64,000 nucleotides of DNA from positions 5,146,001 through 5,210,000 of the forward strand of contig NC_135772.1 of the NCBI RefSeq assembly GCF_028453695.1, read 5' to 3'. Position 1 is the first letter of the stretch; the number at the start of each line of letters is the position of its first letter. The stretch is from Augochlora pura. Its lineage: Eukaryota > Arthropoda > Insecta > Hymenoptera > Halictidae. Under the pieces are notes generated by a model. The model was not told where the DNA came from. It saw only the letters and a list, made by a program, of their open reading frames with translations, and did no database searches. The translations under genes were made by a program, and so were the position numbers. Below are positions 47,401-58,659 of the stretch, in pieces.

Positions 47401-47525
47401 AATGGTCCCCTATTAATTTGATACACCTTAAATCCGAGTTTTCGAATGAAATGTACGGACATGGAACGCGCGAGCATGTTATAACGCAAGAAGATATCAG
47501 GGCGGAAACGTGAAATTGAGAAAGG
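44465..47525. other. Non-coding stretch, no gene recognised
   Basis: No gene is recognisable. The 45.1-46.4 kb part is CpG-rich and has overlapping long frames on both strands, the longest being a 183-codon minus-strand frame at 45452-46003 and a 142-codon plus-strand frame at 45710-46138. Neither shows a motif, hydrophobic pattern or splice context that would support it. Confidence 0.5.
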
Positions 47526-47530
<5 letters not shown>

Positions 47531-47591
<61 letters not shown>

Positions 47592-47597
47592 CGCGCG
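47531..47597 (+). repeat. (GA)n microsatellite running into (GC)n
   Basis: About 28 uninterrupted GA units (47531-47587) run directly into CGCGCGCGCG. It is the longest pure dinucleotide tract in the window. Confidence 0.97.
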
Positions 47598-47599
47598 GA

Positions 47600-49805
47600 T
47601 CGCGTAAATTGTGTAAATTGTCGTTTTTACTCGTCCGATGAACACCGGATGAAGACGACGAACGTTCAGCAGCTGTCTCGGACAAAAAGCTTGGTTATTA
47701 CCGTGACAGGGAACACCACAGCCGGTCCTAACCAGACCTAAAACTTGTCCCGCTCGCATCAGTATTTAGTATGAATCCATTTGAAGCGGCGCGCAAAACT
47801 GTGTCATAAATTCCAATTAATTGCGAACAGGTTCTCGTAAACACTTCGGATGGCCGATTAAAAGGTTCGGATGCGCCGCGCAAACTCTGCAAGAACACGA
47901 GAACTCGGTAACAAGTAAAAAGTACCCGGGGCATCGGAATCTTTCACGCGCAACGAAATTACTTTTTCATGGACATTTAATTGCTTGAGTAACCGTACAC
48001 CGTTAATTACTAGACTGCGGATTTTATGCGTCCGCGACGGAAATTAATGAGCGGAATACGAAACAGTGATAACATCGGAGGAATTTAAGAGTACCGTTTA
48101 CTCGTCGTTTATTAAAATTGTTCAGGGGCAAAGCCGATGCTCGGCTAGCTTCTCTCCCTCCTTGTAATCGACACAGATATTTTTTCCTTCTCCATTAAGA
48201 ACGAGTTTCTGCAACGTACAAATTGTCTTCGTATTTCTTTATTATTTTCCGAATTAATTAACTTAACCTCGGCTCGAACTAATCTTCTTTTCTTAATAGA
48301 TTCAGTAGTAAATTAACATCAAGTAATACAAAGTAATACAAAGTAGATAATGTCAAACTAGGTCGCTACTTATATGTTTATAAATGCAATCGTTTTTTTT
48401 AGAAAACAAGATAGCAGAGTTCGACTTTGCGGAAATACAAATCAAAACGTTAAAAGAGTTGTTAGAAGAGTTGGACGGTTAAGTAGATCTGCTACATCAA
48501 ATAGAAACGTGTGAACATAAACTGAAGGGAAAAGTTGATACTTCGAGACATAAAGAGTACGCCGTCTGACCGGCGATCATCTCAAAGATCGCTTACATTA
48601 TATTCTTTTTTTTTTCAGGCAAACGTTCAACGAATATAGAATTTCAATATCGAAACTAGATAATTCGTAGATTGTTTCCTTAATTACGAATCTCGGTGCG
48701 ATAAACATTGGTTAGTAGCGAAATTGAGCACGCTTCCCGTCGCTGCACCCTTTCGACTCTCAGTTAAAGAATATTTAGACGGCAGCGCCGTATTTAGACT
48801 TGTCTCGGCAGGAAAATGAAGAACCGATCGATGATAAAATTATTTTCGCCTTCTATTTTCGAGCCGACTACGATCGGGTATATAGCTGTCGAATTTAATT
48901 GACACGGGAAGCTTGGTCGCGACGACGTCTTAGCAAACGGACATTTCGTAACGGCGGACAGATTAAAATACAGCCATTTGCTGACGTCGAAACCGATTTA
49001 ATAAATACGTCGCATCTGTCGCCTCCCTTAATGAATTCCTGATTTATCATCCATTAAGGTGTCAGGACGCGCTCGGGTTTCGTTGCTCGGCTCAGACTGG
49101 CGGAAATTTATGTGGATAGGTGTGATTAATGCGATGTTCGCGGAAACACACGGACATCTGTGTTAATGGTGACGGATGGCTGCGCTAATGGTGTCAGCCA
49201 ACGTCAGGCGTTCTCGTCGCGTTCTCCTCCGTTGACTATAGACTTCTGACTAGCTGTTTCGCTAGATTAAAACCGCACTTATATCGCGCGCCCGTCTACT
49301 TTCCGCGGGATTACAGGATTTTACGGATTAGCTCGCCCGATTCGTTCCGCCGAGTCCAGTAAATTGACGTTCCGCTGGATCATTTCGAGTAGACCGTAGA
49401 ACCTCTATTATCCGGATGCGCTGATCGCTGAATTCTCGGATCGCGTAACGCTCATTTTTATTCGTGCCGATGGATCGTGATCGTCGTAACGATGTCTCGC
49501 GAGTCTACTGGTCGAGTTTACGCGAATACCGAGCGACACGATACTGCCCGTTTTACGATATCGATCTCTCCTGCTTAACCCCGCGATTTTTAACAGCTCC
49601 TGATGGCGTCTTTTCAAATTACAATAAAACTTTTCGAACAATATTCCCGAATCGTAATACTGTCGCAGACAACTCAAAAATTGACTTTTTTTTTTAAAGC
49701 TTGGGAGTTTATAAACGAAATAAATTGTTTTAACAATTTTTTTCTGCAGATAATACGAGTTCCACGCCTTCGACGATGCAAAGTATTCTTCGCAGTTTTC
49801 TCCGA
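47600..49805. other. Non-coding stretch, no gene recognised
   Basis: Only short frames without motifs are present. AAGTAATACAAAGTAATACAAAGTAGATA near 48319 is a small local repeat. Nothing else could be assigned. Confidence 0.55.
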
Positions 49806-49810
49806 CATAC

Positions 49811-51050
49811 TCGCGCTATCTTCAAAGCAAGTTCGAACGTAGCCCGGTGCTACCGAGTTCCGAACACGTAAGTCTTTCGATAGAAGAACTCTGTGGGGAC
49901 AAGTTACATTACGTCTTGAGATCCGGCTCGGTGACACGAGCCTGCCAGTATACTCTCCCTAGTACGTTTGTTATTTATGTAATTTGAAATGAATACAGAA
50001 AAATTACCGTCACTGTCTTATTCTCCAAAAGAAGACACAAGTACGAACAAACAATGAATGTTCAAAAACCACTACTAAATTACGATTCACGGCTGGCCAT
50101 TTCTCAGAACGGTGCACGTACAGAAATACAAGTAACAATGGATGTTCAAAAACCACTAGTAAATTACGATTCACGGTTGGCCATTTCTCCTATCGAAGAG
50201 TTTAACTCGATGCCGCAGATTAGGATCCAATCTGGCAGCAAACGGAATAACCCTTGTCCGGCACTCTTCACGCAGTAGAAGAACAGGTAGGACGAATTTA
50301 CCGTACGTGGCTGCAGAATTGATCAGGCCACCCTGCTCTCTGAGTGCTCTTAGAGATGGTAGAATGTGGAAAGTCACCTAGCACACCACCGGTTGTCTGC
50401 TCTCAGACCCTGCAGCCATGGGAGCGTACCGGTAGCTGATTGGGTGTATCCCAATCCCGCGCCTATGGGGGCCGTGTGGATAAACCTTCGGGTTGATGCT
50501 GCATGTTAAATCTTTTCGACTTCACCACCCAGCACCACCAAGGTGACGAATAGCAAAGCATTCTTGTGCTTTGCAAGAAAAAGCGGAAACTTACAAAAGA
50601 TTTAATTAGTCAAACATTCAATAGTCATAGATATCATGTTAACAGTATAATTAAAGTTATAAACAGCCATAAAATAAAGTTATTCAACAGCAATAAATAT
50701 AATGTTGAAAGTATTATTAGGTTTATAAAGCACAGCAGTTTTAAGATCACATTAATTACAAATAATGGCTGACCGCCATTATGGTACTGGGGTAGAAACA
50801 TTGGGCACGGTGCCTGCAGCTTGATGCCGCGGGGACTAATTCTTGGGCCAGCGATGGCGAAAGAGGAGGATTTGTTTAATAAAGAATTGAACAAAATTGA
50901 AAACACCCTTAGGAAATAGCTCGGGTACCTTGGGTTCGCTAAGCCCATACTACAACCGGCTGTCAAATCTCAGCAGGCTGTAGCCCCTGAGGAAAATCGT
51001 TATTGTCGAGACAATCGCATAATTAACTAGAGTTCCTCGTATACATAAAT
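49811..51050 (+). repeat. Dispersed repeat, copy A, left of the piggyBac array
   Basis: Blocks of this sequence recur in the same order at 53775-54358. They are CGCTATCTT-AGCAAGTTCGA (49811), GGACGAATTTAC-GT-CGTGGC (50291), CAAAAGATTTAATTAG (50596), ATAATGGCTGAC-GCCATTA (50762), GGGCACGGTGCCTGCAGCTTGATGCC (50802) and a 3' part ending CATAATTAACTAGAGTTCCTCGT. Copy A is longer than copy B, with extra material at about 49950-50280 and 50320-50590. Hairpins GATTGGG-TGTAT-CCCAATC (near 50439) and GCAAAGC/GCTTTGC (near 50554) lie inside. The class is not identified; direct repeats 4 kb apart could be remnants of long terminal repeats or two independent copies. Confidence 0.6.
50055..50278 (+). CDS. 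Small ORF containing an in-frame 28-codon duplication
   Basis: From ATG at 50055, the frame contains MNVQKPLLNYDSRLAIS and, exactly 84 bases on (50139), MDVQKPLVNYDSRLAIS. The duplicated ~50-base core differs by three substitutions: Asn to Asp, Leu to Val and one silent. The frame then runs to a TAG at 50276. The residues match no family I know. The frame is open upstream for a further 20 codons or so. It sits inside copy A of the dispersed repeat, so it is probably a fragment of that element's coding region. Confidence 0.25.
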
Positions 51051-51060
51051 AACCTGACGT

Positions 51061-52993
51061 AACAAGAAATCTATCCCATAAGATGTTCTTAATTACAAAC
51101 TAAGAAGGGGGGAAATGGTAGTTAAAGGGGATGATAACGGGATTGTGATACTCAAATGGAGAGATACACGTGGCGTCAGAATATTATCTACGAAACACGC
51201 TCCTATCATCACACAAAGCACAAAACTTTTTCAAGAATTTAAACAAGTATTTTATAAGATTGACATTCAAGAAAAAACGCGAGAGATGTTTCTTTGAAAA
51301 GCGGCTTATTAAAGTGCAGTCATGCCCTAAAACTGCAATACTCGTGTAGTTGGAACACTGAGCATATAATTGAAATAATAAACACAGTAGTTTGCAGAAT
51401 GCAGAAAAGGTTGCATGCAATTTTATGAAGATAGACGAAAAAATGAATCCAGAAGAAATAACCAAAATGAGCCGGAAATTAATTAAAATTATGTTCACGC
51501 GAAGGATACACAAGGGCAATGAAATTTACTCTGGAAATCAGCAGAAGGTATTAGAGAAATTGGATTGGTACACAATGTGTATCTACAGCTGGTGAAAAAA
51601 CTTTTCGATCAAGGAAGATCATTGCACATTGACAAGTTTTATACATGCTATGAGTTAGCTGTATCATGCCTAAGAAGCAAAACTCGTGTAGTTTGAACAC
51701 TTAGACATAACAAGAAATCTATCCCATAAAATGTTCTTAATTGCAACTTAAGAAGGGGGGAAATGGTAGCTAATGGGGATGATAACGGGATTGTGATACT
51801 CAAATGGAGAGATACACGTGGCGTGAGAATATTATCTACGAAACACGCTCTCATCATCACACAAAGCACAAAACTTTTTCAAGAATTTAAACAAGTATTT
51901 TATAAGATTGCCATTCAAGAAAAAACGCGAGAGATGTTTCTTTAAAAAGCGGCTTATTAAAGTGCAGTCATGCCCTAAAACTGCAATACTCGTGTAGTTG
52001 GAACACTGGGCATATAATTGAAATAATAAACACAGTAGTTTGCAGATTGCAAAGAAGGTTGCATGCAATTTTATGAAGATAGACGAAAAAATGAATCCAA
52101 AAGAAATAACCAAAATGAGCCGGAAATTAATTTAAATTATGTTCACGCGAAGGATACACAAGGGCAATGAAATTTACTCTGGAAATCAGCAGAAGGTATT
52201 AGAGAAATTGGATTGGTATACAATGTGCATCTACAGCTGGCGAAAAAACTTTTCGATCAAGGAAGATCATTGCACATTGACAAGTTTTATACACGCTATG
52301 AGTTAGCTGCACCTTGCCTGAGAAGCAAAACTCGTGTAGTTGGAACACTTAGACATAACAAGAAATCTATCCCATAAAATGTTCTTAATTGCAACTTAAG
52401 AAGGGGGGAAATGGTAGCTAATGGGGATGATAACGGGATTGTGATACTCAAATGGAGAGATACACGTGGCGTGAGAATATTATCTACGAAACACGCTCTC
52501 ATCATCACACAAAGCACAAAACTTTTTCAAGAATTTAAACAAGTATTTTATAAGATTGCCATTCAAGAAAAAACGCGAGAGATGTTTCTTTAAAAAGCGG
52601 CTTATTAAAGTGCAGTCATGCCCTAAAACTGCAATACTTGTGTAGTTGGAACACTGAGCATATAATTGAAATAATAAACACAGTAGTTTGCAGATTGCAA
52701 AAAACATTGCAAAAAATTTTATAAATATAGACGAAAAAATGATTGCAAAAGATACAAGTAAATTGTGCCAGACATTAATTGGAAATACAAATTATGTTCA
52801 AGCGAAGGATACCCAAGGGCAATGAAAATTTACTCTGGAAATCAGCAGAAGGTATTAGAGAAATTGGATTGGCACACAATGTGTATCTACAACTGGCGAA
52901 AAAACTTTTCGATCAAGGAAGAACATTGCACATTGACAAATTTTATGGGGGATGATAACGGGATTGTGATACTCAAATGGCGAGACACACGTG
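51061..52993 (+). pseudogene. Tandem array of piggyBac transposase fragments, 648-bp units
   Basis: Units start AACAAGAAATCTATCCCATAA at 51061, 51709 and 52357, exactly 648 bases apart. A fourth, partial unit starts at about 52947 after a deletion of roughly 130 bases. Across the unit junctions a piggyBac DDE transposase core can be read with mutations. It begins with WKSAEGIREIGLAHNV in one frame of the third unit. Next comes KLFDQGRTLHIDKFY, whose Asp matches the second catalytic Asp of the family, then YELAVSCLRSKTRVVGTLRHNKKSIP, and then NGIVILKWRDTRGVRILSTK. In units 1 and 2 stops and small shifts separate these pieces. Each unit also has about 370 bases after STKH that I cannot match to the transposase. 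No DNA of the N-terminal or Cys-rich C-terminal regions was seen. The array is dead as a transposase; 648 being divisible by three keeps any frame in register across units. Confidence 0.8.
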
Positions 52994-53255
52994 ACACAAA
53001 CGTCGTGCGTGAAACAAAGGTCTTTAAGAGACCAGAAATCACGTGCGTTCCAGAATAGAGAATGGGAATAGAAGTAAATTTCATAACACGTCGGGCTCGG
53101 TTTGAAACGAGGTCCGTCGAGGAACCGAAAATAATTTTTCCCGGCGAGATATGCGATTACCAACGAGCTGAACGAAAACTACCCCGACACTGGCACCGAG
53201 ACCGACACAGGATGGTCCTTGAATCGAAAGGGAAGGAAAGCTGCGGAACGCGTTG

Positions 53256-53288
53256 GGTAGGCAGGTAGGCAGGCAGGCAGGCAGGCAG
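53256..53288 (+). repeat. (GGCA)n tetranucleotide microsatellite
   Basis: About eight units of GGCA/GGTA occur in a row. It lies between the piggyBac array and copy B of the flanking repeat. Confidence 0.92.
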
Positions 53289-53407
53289 ATATTGAGCTCT
53301 ATATTTCCATAAGCTGATATTTACGCGGCAATATACGCGGCCGTGCCCGCTACTTTATGGGCCTCGTAAATATAGCGGGCCGCCGGGAATTGGCTGGCAA
53401 GGCGGCC

Positions 53408-53505
53408 GCGTTCTCTCTCCTTCTGTCCTCTGTCTCCCTTCCTCGCTTCCTTCTTTCCCACGTCCCTTCTTTCTCTCTCTCCACATTCCCCATGCCTGCT
53501 TGCCT
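53408..53505 (+). repeat. CT-rich tract
   Basis: Irregular CTCTC, CTTCC and CTTTC units continue for about 100 bases, with further CT runs at 53625-53665. They underlie the Arg/Glu-rich minus-strand frames here. Confidence 0.8.
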
Positions 53506-53774
53506 GCCCTCATCCGGCACAGAGACATAAATCGCCGCCAATTGTAAATAATACGCGACGTATGCTGATCTCCGTTTCTACGTACGAACGCCGCGCCGCT
53601 ACGCCGTGTACACGTCCACGTATGTTCTCTCTCGTCTCCTCTCTCTCTCTTTTTCTCTCTCCATTCCCAACCGAACCGCGCGTAACTAGCCCAAGAATTC
53701 CAATCCAAAGAACTTTCGACGAATTCGGCGAATCGTGGTCGCGAGAAACGACTGTTGTACCCCATAATGGCGGT

Positions 53775-54358
53775 CACGCTATCTTGTGAGCAAGTTCGAG
53801 CTGAGCACACTGCTACCGTGTTACGAACTCGTATGCCTCTCGATAGAGAAAATCTCTGAGGAAAACTATTCTTATTGATGTCTTGAGAGTCAGCTTGTCC
53901 GGAGTAATCCAGTGATACCGAGAAAAGAGCCGGACAGACTCTCAACCAAGAGAAGAAAGGACGAATTTACAGTGCGTGGCTTCAGGCTGTCGTGGTTGTA
54001 CGGAACTTGCAAAAGATTTAATTAGAGAACTATTCGACAACCATAAGTATAATGTTGAGAAACGACTGTCGCGAGGAACGACTGTTGTACCATAATGGCT
54101 GACTGCCATTAGAAACGTTGGGCACGGTGCCTGCAGCTTGATGCCGTGGGGACCAATTTTTGGGCCAGCGATGGCGAAAAGAAAGAGGAGGATTCGTTTA
54201 ATATCGAACTGACGAAACTGAAATCACCCCTAGGAAATAACTCGGGTACCTTGGGTTCGCTAAGCTCATACTACAACTGGCTGTCAAATCCCAGCCGACT
54301 GTAGCCCCTGAGGAAAATCGTTATTGTCGAGACAATCGCATAATTAACTAGAGTTCCT
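53775..54358 (+). repeat. Dispersed repeat, copy B, right of the piggyBac array
   Basis: This is a shorter, diverged copy of 49811-51050 in the same orientation. It begins CACGCTATCTTGTGAGCAAG and ends CATAATTAACTAGAGTTCCTCGT. The last 250 bases are the best conserved part. GACTGTTGTACC-ATAATGGC occurs twice, at about 53750 and 54078, which suggests an internal rearrangement or a nested copy. Confidence 0.6.
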
Positions 54359-55639
54359 CGTCAACATTTATTACGGTATCTCCATTATTTTAATTTAATT
54401 GAATTTTCTATCATCATTGGGAAATATTCCATAGAATATAGAGTTTTCAATCGCAGATATTTCAACGCCTTTGCTATGATACGGAATATAGAATTCGCTA
54501 TAAATGAACGTCATTTCGATGCTCATACAGCGAGATCTATACAAACGCGTAAAATGCAGCATTTTATAGCGTTCGCTGTCCGTCGTTAATATCGGCGTTC
54601 GATGGACGTAACAGATGTAACTGCTTGTACGCATTGCAATTATGTTACGCCATGTATGCGCGTTGCAACCTAACGGTTGGAAAAACGCACTGTTGGCCGC
54701 GAGATCTGCATTCCGATGCAACACTTGAACTAATTCGCGAAAGAAGCCCACCTCGTAATGGCAACAACCTTGTGTTGCATGCGAACTATTTTATGCTCGC
54801 GTACGTAACTCTTTTTCCATTTACCACGAACCTAAAGCGTAAAATAATGAGAATGTTTAACTGCTATCGAAAAATGTAAAGAGAAATAGCTTGGCACGAA
54901 TAAAAATAGAAATTCGCGCAAAGATCTGTTGCTCGGCGATAATAAAAATTAGCGACGGTCACGCGGCGGTTGATAAATTGAAATAAAAGGTATCCCGGTA
55001 TCTTCTTCTAAGCTGACACCTCCGCTATAACCCGATGTAATCTTTTTAAATCGATCGCCGCGGAGGCAGATCATCCCATAAGATCTTACTTGTAGTCTGA
55101 CTTTGGTTGGCAGCCGGTGATTATCCGTGAAGTAGGAAGGGGCTGATAGATGGGGGTGCTTCCCGTCGATATTCTCTACCGCACGCTACTACTTTATCAT
55201 CCCTCGGCACCCGATCGTCCATCATTCGCAATCACTTCCTTGCGCGTTTACTCTCGGCGAGGAGCCGCGATCAATCCAAATTTCGTTCCACTGCACATCT
55301 TCGAACGTTGCATCCATTTTCAATTTTCTGGCGGCGCTCTCGCTGTTGCTGTCCTATTATATCGTTACCATGCTTTCAGGATATTAGAATTTGTTTCGAT
55401 AAACTCGCCAACTATTTAGCGTTTCGCAATTTGACCACCCTATGCCCTCGAATGATTTTCAAGTCCATTAAACTGTGACATCTACGCTGATAATTCTCAA
55501 TTTCTTCGCTAAACTTCGAAGCAATTAAATTTGAATACAATATAAATATTTATAAATCTATATAACTGAGAGGATTGCAAATTTGACGCGTTATATAGGT
55601 TGAATAGCTCGACGAAAACGCGTTTGCACGCGTATAATC

Positions 55640-55656
55640 AATGTGAAAGGGGTTAA
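55640..55656 (-). repeat. TTAA-bounded piggyBac-like terminus
   Basis: On the minus strand it reads TTAACCCCTTTCACATTG. It resembles the ends at 30960 and 35102. No partner was located. Confidence 0.25.
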
Positions 55657-56789
55657 AGTAGATTTTCCGAAACGAAGATAGATGAAGCCGTACTTGGAAA
55701 GTAGTTAGAGAGTAATTTTAGATTTTTCGGTAATCCTAGTTCGGCAGTCCTTCATAAAAAGCGATATCTTACGGGAGACCCGGCACCATTTATCTCACAG
55801 TTTCTTGTCTTCTTTCTACTCCATTTACCGTTACGTCCGGAACATTAATTTCCCCTTATAGCCACGAAGAGTCGTGTTTATCATTAGTTCCCCGCCACTT
55901 AGCTCTGGAAAATATATATAAGGCTTCCTCTGACGGCAGGTTATGCCTACATCGTATGTATAAAGTCTGCACGGTACATAATAATTTTCAGACTGAAAAC
56001 TAAATGATCGAAAAAAGCGCGCAGCTGCTCGCCATAAGTTCCCCGAATAAGTATCTTCAAACGTTGTAATAACTGTCAGAAGGGGAGACGATGGAAAGCC
56101 TGATATACAAGGCATGGCTGTGCGTCGATTTGTTCCGAAAATCTCCTCCGATGTTTCTAACGCTTTGGAGAGTTGGCTACATTGGTCCATGGTTTTTAAT
56201 TACACGCGTGCGACGATCGTTCATAAAGATGCAATAGAAAATAAGAATTAAGTCTCGAATCATACTTGTCGATTTGTAAAAGCATTTCCCCTTTCCACGC
56301 AATAAATTCGAGAATAAAAATGGTTTTACATTTCGAAATAATTAGAGCGAAATATTTATGACAATCGGTATACAAACGCTGGAAATATAAATTCACTTCT
56401 GACGAATACCTTGGGTATAGCCCGTGGATAATAATACCGTTCGCAAATGATCGACATTAGGATTTCATATATCCATTTCGCATTCTTCTGATTTAGTGGA
56501 ATTTCTGTCGCAATTTCTCTCTTTTCTCAGGCCCACTGACGCGTGGTCTTCCGGTGTATTTGAAGTACTAAATAAATTCCAGAATATAAAATACGGCTAC
56601 CTAAAGTTAATAACCCAGAGAATTTACGACCAAGTACATCGTCAACTTAATTTTATTCGCCGTACGTAACGACGCGTGACTAGTTGATGGTTAAACTCAG
56701 AATCTAGTATTCAGTCGACATCAAAGCATCCTGCCTGTAAAATTTATGCATGCTCTTCGGTTTCTACGAATTTCATGAATTTCTTATTA

Positions 56790-56892
56790 ATTTCACAAAT
56801 ATTATTAATGAAAAACTTACCAATTTAGTTGTAAATATTGTAACCCACGTATGTAATCCACATAAGTGGATTTTCATTAATATTTGTGAAAT
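56790..56892 (+). repeat. AT-rich fold-back element with internal hairpin
   Basis: TTTCACAAATATTATTAATGAAAA near 56791-56814 is, apart from a three-base insertion, the reverse complement of TTTTCATTAATATTTGTGAAA (about 56871-56892). Between the arms, AATCCAC-ATAA-GTGGATT (56855-56872) forms a second perfect hairpin that abuts the 3' arm. It is probably a small non-autonomous element or fold-back. Confidence 0.6.
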
Positions 56893-57642
56893 TCATCAAA
56901 TTGTTGTTTGATGGCCGTGTCTCCTGTCAGCGAGACGGTTTTCAGCCGGCTGGCTCACAACTTTATTCGTTAATAACTCGTTAACAAAGCCGCGGATTGC
57001 ATTTCGGCAAAAGAAAATTTCAGTTACTTGAAATGACCTCAAGAACCCCCCATTTCCCGATGTTAACATAATTACGGATCATCCCGTATAGACAGAGAGA
57101 GAGAACTTTTATTTGAGCCCGAATGTTAGCGCAATTGAATCATAGTTTCTTATCGAAGCTTTTCACGTGTACTCGGCTCTGTTTTTTTGTTACATTTTGC
57201 CGGAAGTTAACGCGTTCAAGAGAGAAAGGAGAGATCGCAAATATGAAAGCGGCGAGTCGATTACAGCTCGTAACAGTCGCATAAATCATTGAGAACGTCA
57301 ATTTTGTGCAACAGAAAAATTGTCTCGTTCACTTGCAAGAAACAAAAACTGATTAGCATGTTCATTTTTAGCAAACCAAAGTAAGTGCACCGTAATTTTA
57401 CGTTTCAAATAATCGTACAGCTGTCCGTACATTTAACATTCAAAAAATGAGTGGGTATCTGCATATATTTTCGTGATGTTTGGGTATATTCTTTGCCAGC
57501 ATTATACGAAGTTGTATAATTTAACTGCTATACCGACCTACACTTATCATAGGATATCCTGAGCAATCACGAGAAATTATCCACTTTGCATGATAACATT
57601 TCCATTGACAAACGTCTCTTCTTCGCACCGACTAGAACATTC

Positions 57643-57653
57643 TATACAGGGTG
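57643..57653 (+). mobile_element. TATACAGGGTG terminus-like motif
   Basis: An exact TATACAGGGTG, followed by ATATACAAAC. It is the same motif as at 4494, 28314 and 63815. The extent of the element is unknown. Confidence 0.3.
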
Positions 57654-58637
57654 ATATACAAACTATTTCCTTCTTATTAAAAATTACAAATACATAGAGA
57701 AATGTATTCCTCAATTAAAAGCAGCAGTCCAATTTAGCTTTGACCACACCAATTTGGCCAATTTAATTAGGATCTGCAATTTTGAATACCGTTTCGATCG
57801 AATAAAATAACATTGTTCTTAGGAAATGGTGGAAACTGTCGACGCGACAGTCAAAGTGTTAAATGAAACAACGCGTTCCTCGAATCTACGATACCGTAAA
57901 CACCGAGTGGCATTTTCGAGGGGGGGACAACTTGTAGCACTTCGCATAGCTCACAGCGTATACCGGCGGCGACTATTTATCTAACTATACGGTGTACGGA
58001 GTTTCGTATTTCCAACGGTGCAATCACTCGATAAGGCGTATGAAATACGCCGTACATACGAAAAGGCGTGTAGTATCATTTCCGAGTGTGCAAGCGGGAA
58101 CGTATCATTGCGTGCACGAAGAAGAACAGCCGGCAATTTCTCGGAATAAATTGTAGTAGCCGGTGTCTGGATATCCCGCAGCACTTTTCGTCCACGCGGA
58201 GGGTATTTTCGTGGCATTCTAACGATGTGTCACGAGATCTACGAGGCTGTTTGTCGGTGAGCACAAAAATAGGTCTCACTCTGCACTCACTTCATCACTC
58301 AAGCTACTCGCGATAGCGTCAGCGCGCGCCTTCCCTTCTTCTTGTCGTTAGACACAACGAACGCCCGACGACTGGTTGGCTGAAAATGTCGGCGACGTCG
58401 TGCGTACCATTAGCTCGGCCGTCACGGTGTTACCGTCGGATTAACCTTAGCCGAGTGTAGCGTACACGAACGCCGCCGGTTTCATCGAAGCTATGCGTTT
58501 CAGGAACTTTACAGCGGCAGCCGGTTGCCAGAGAGCTCTCGCCTATACCCGACTGCTGGAATCTTTCTCGCGAATAGATATGCCATCGGGTGTCAATTAT
58601 GGGACTGCACGCATCTACCGGATGTCCCGCGGTATTA

Positions 58638-58659
58638 CGGCACCGAATAATCGGTGCCG
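58638..58659 (+). repeat. Perfect 9-bp inverted repeat next to a CCG run
   Basis: CGGCACCGA and TCGGTGCCG flank the tetraloop ATAA. A CCG trinucleotide run follows directly (58657-58670). Confidence 0.75.

Noticed and set aside
51061..52993. Tandem units considered as a CRISPR-like array or as a functional repeat-protein gene
   Set aside because: Units are 648 bases and clearly transposase-derived, and each reading frame has stops. The host is eukaryotic.
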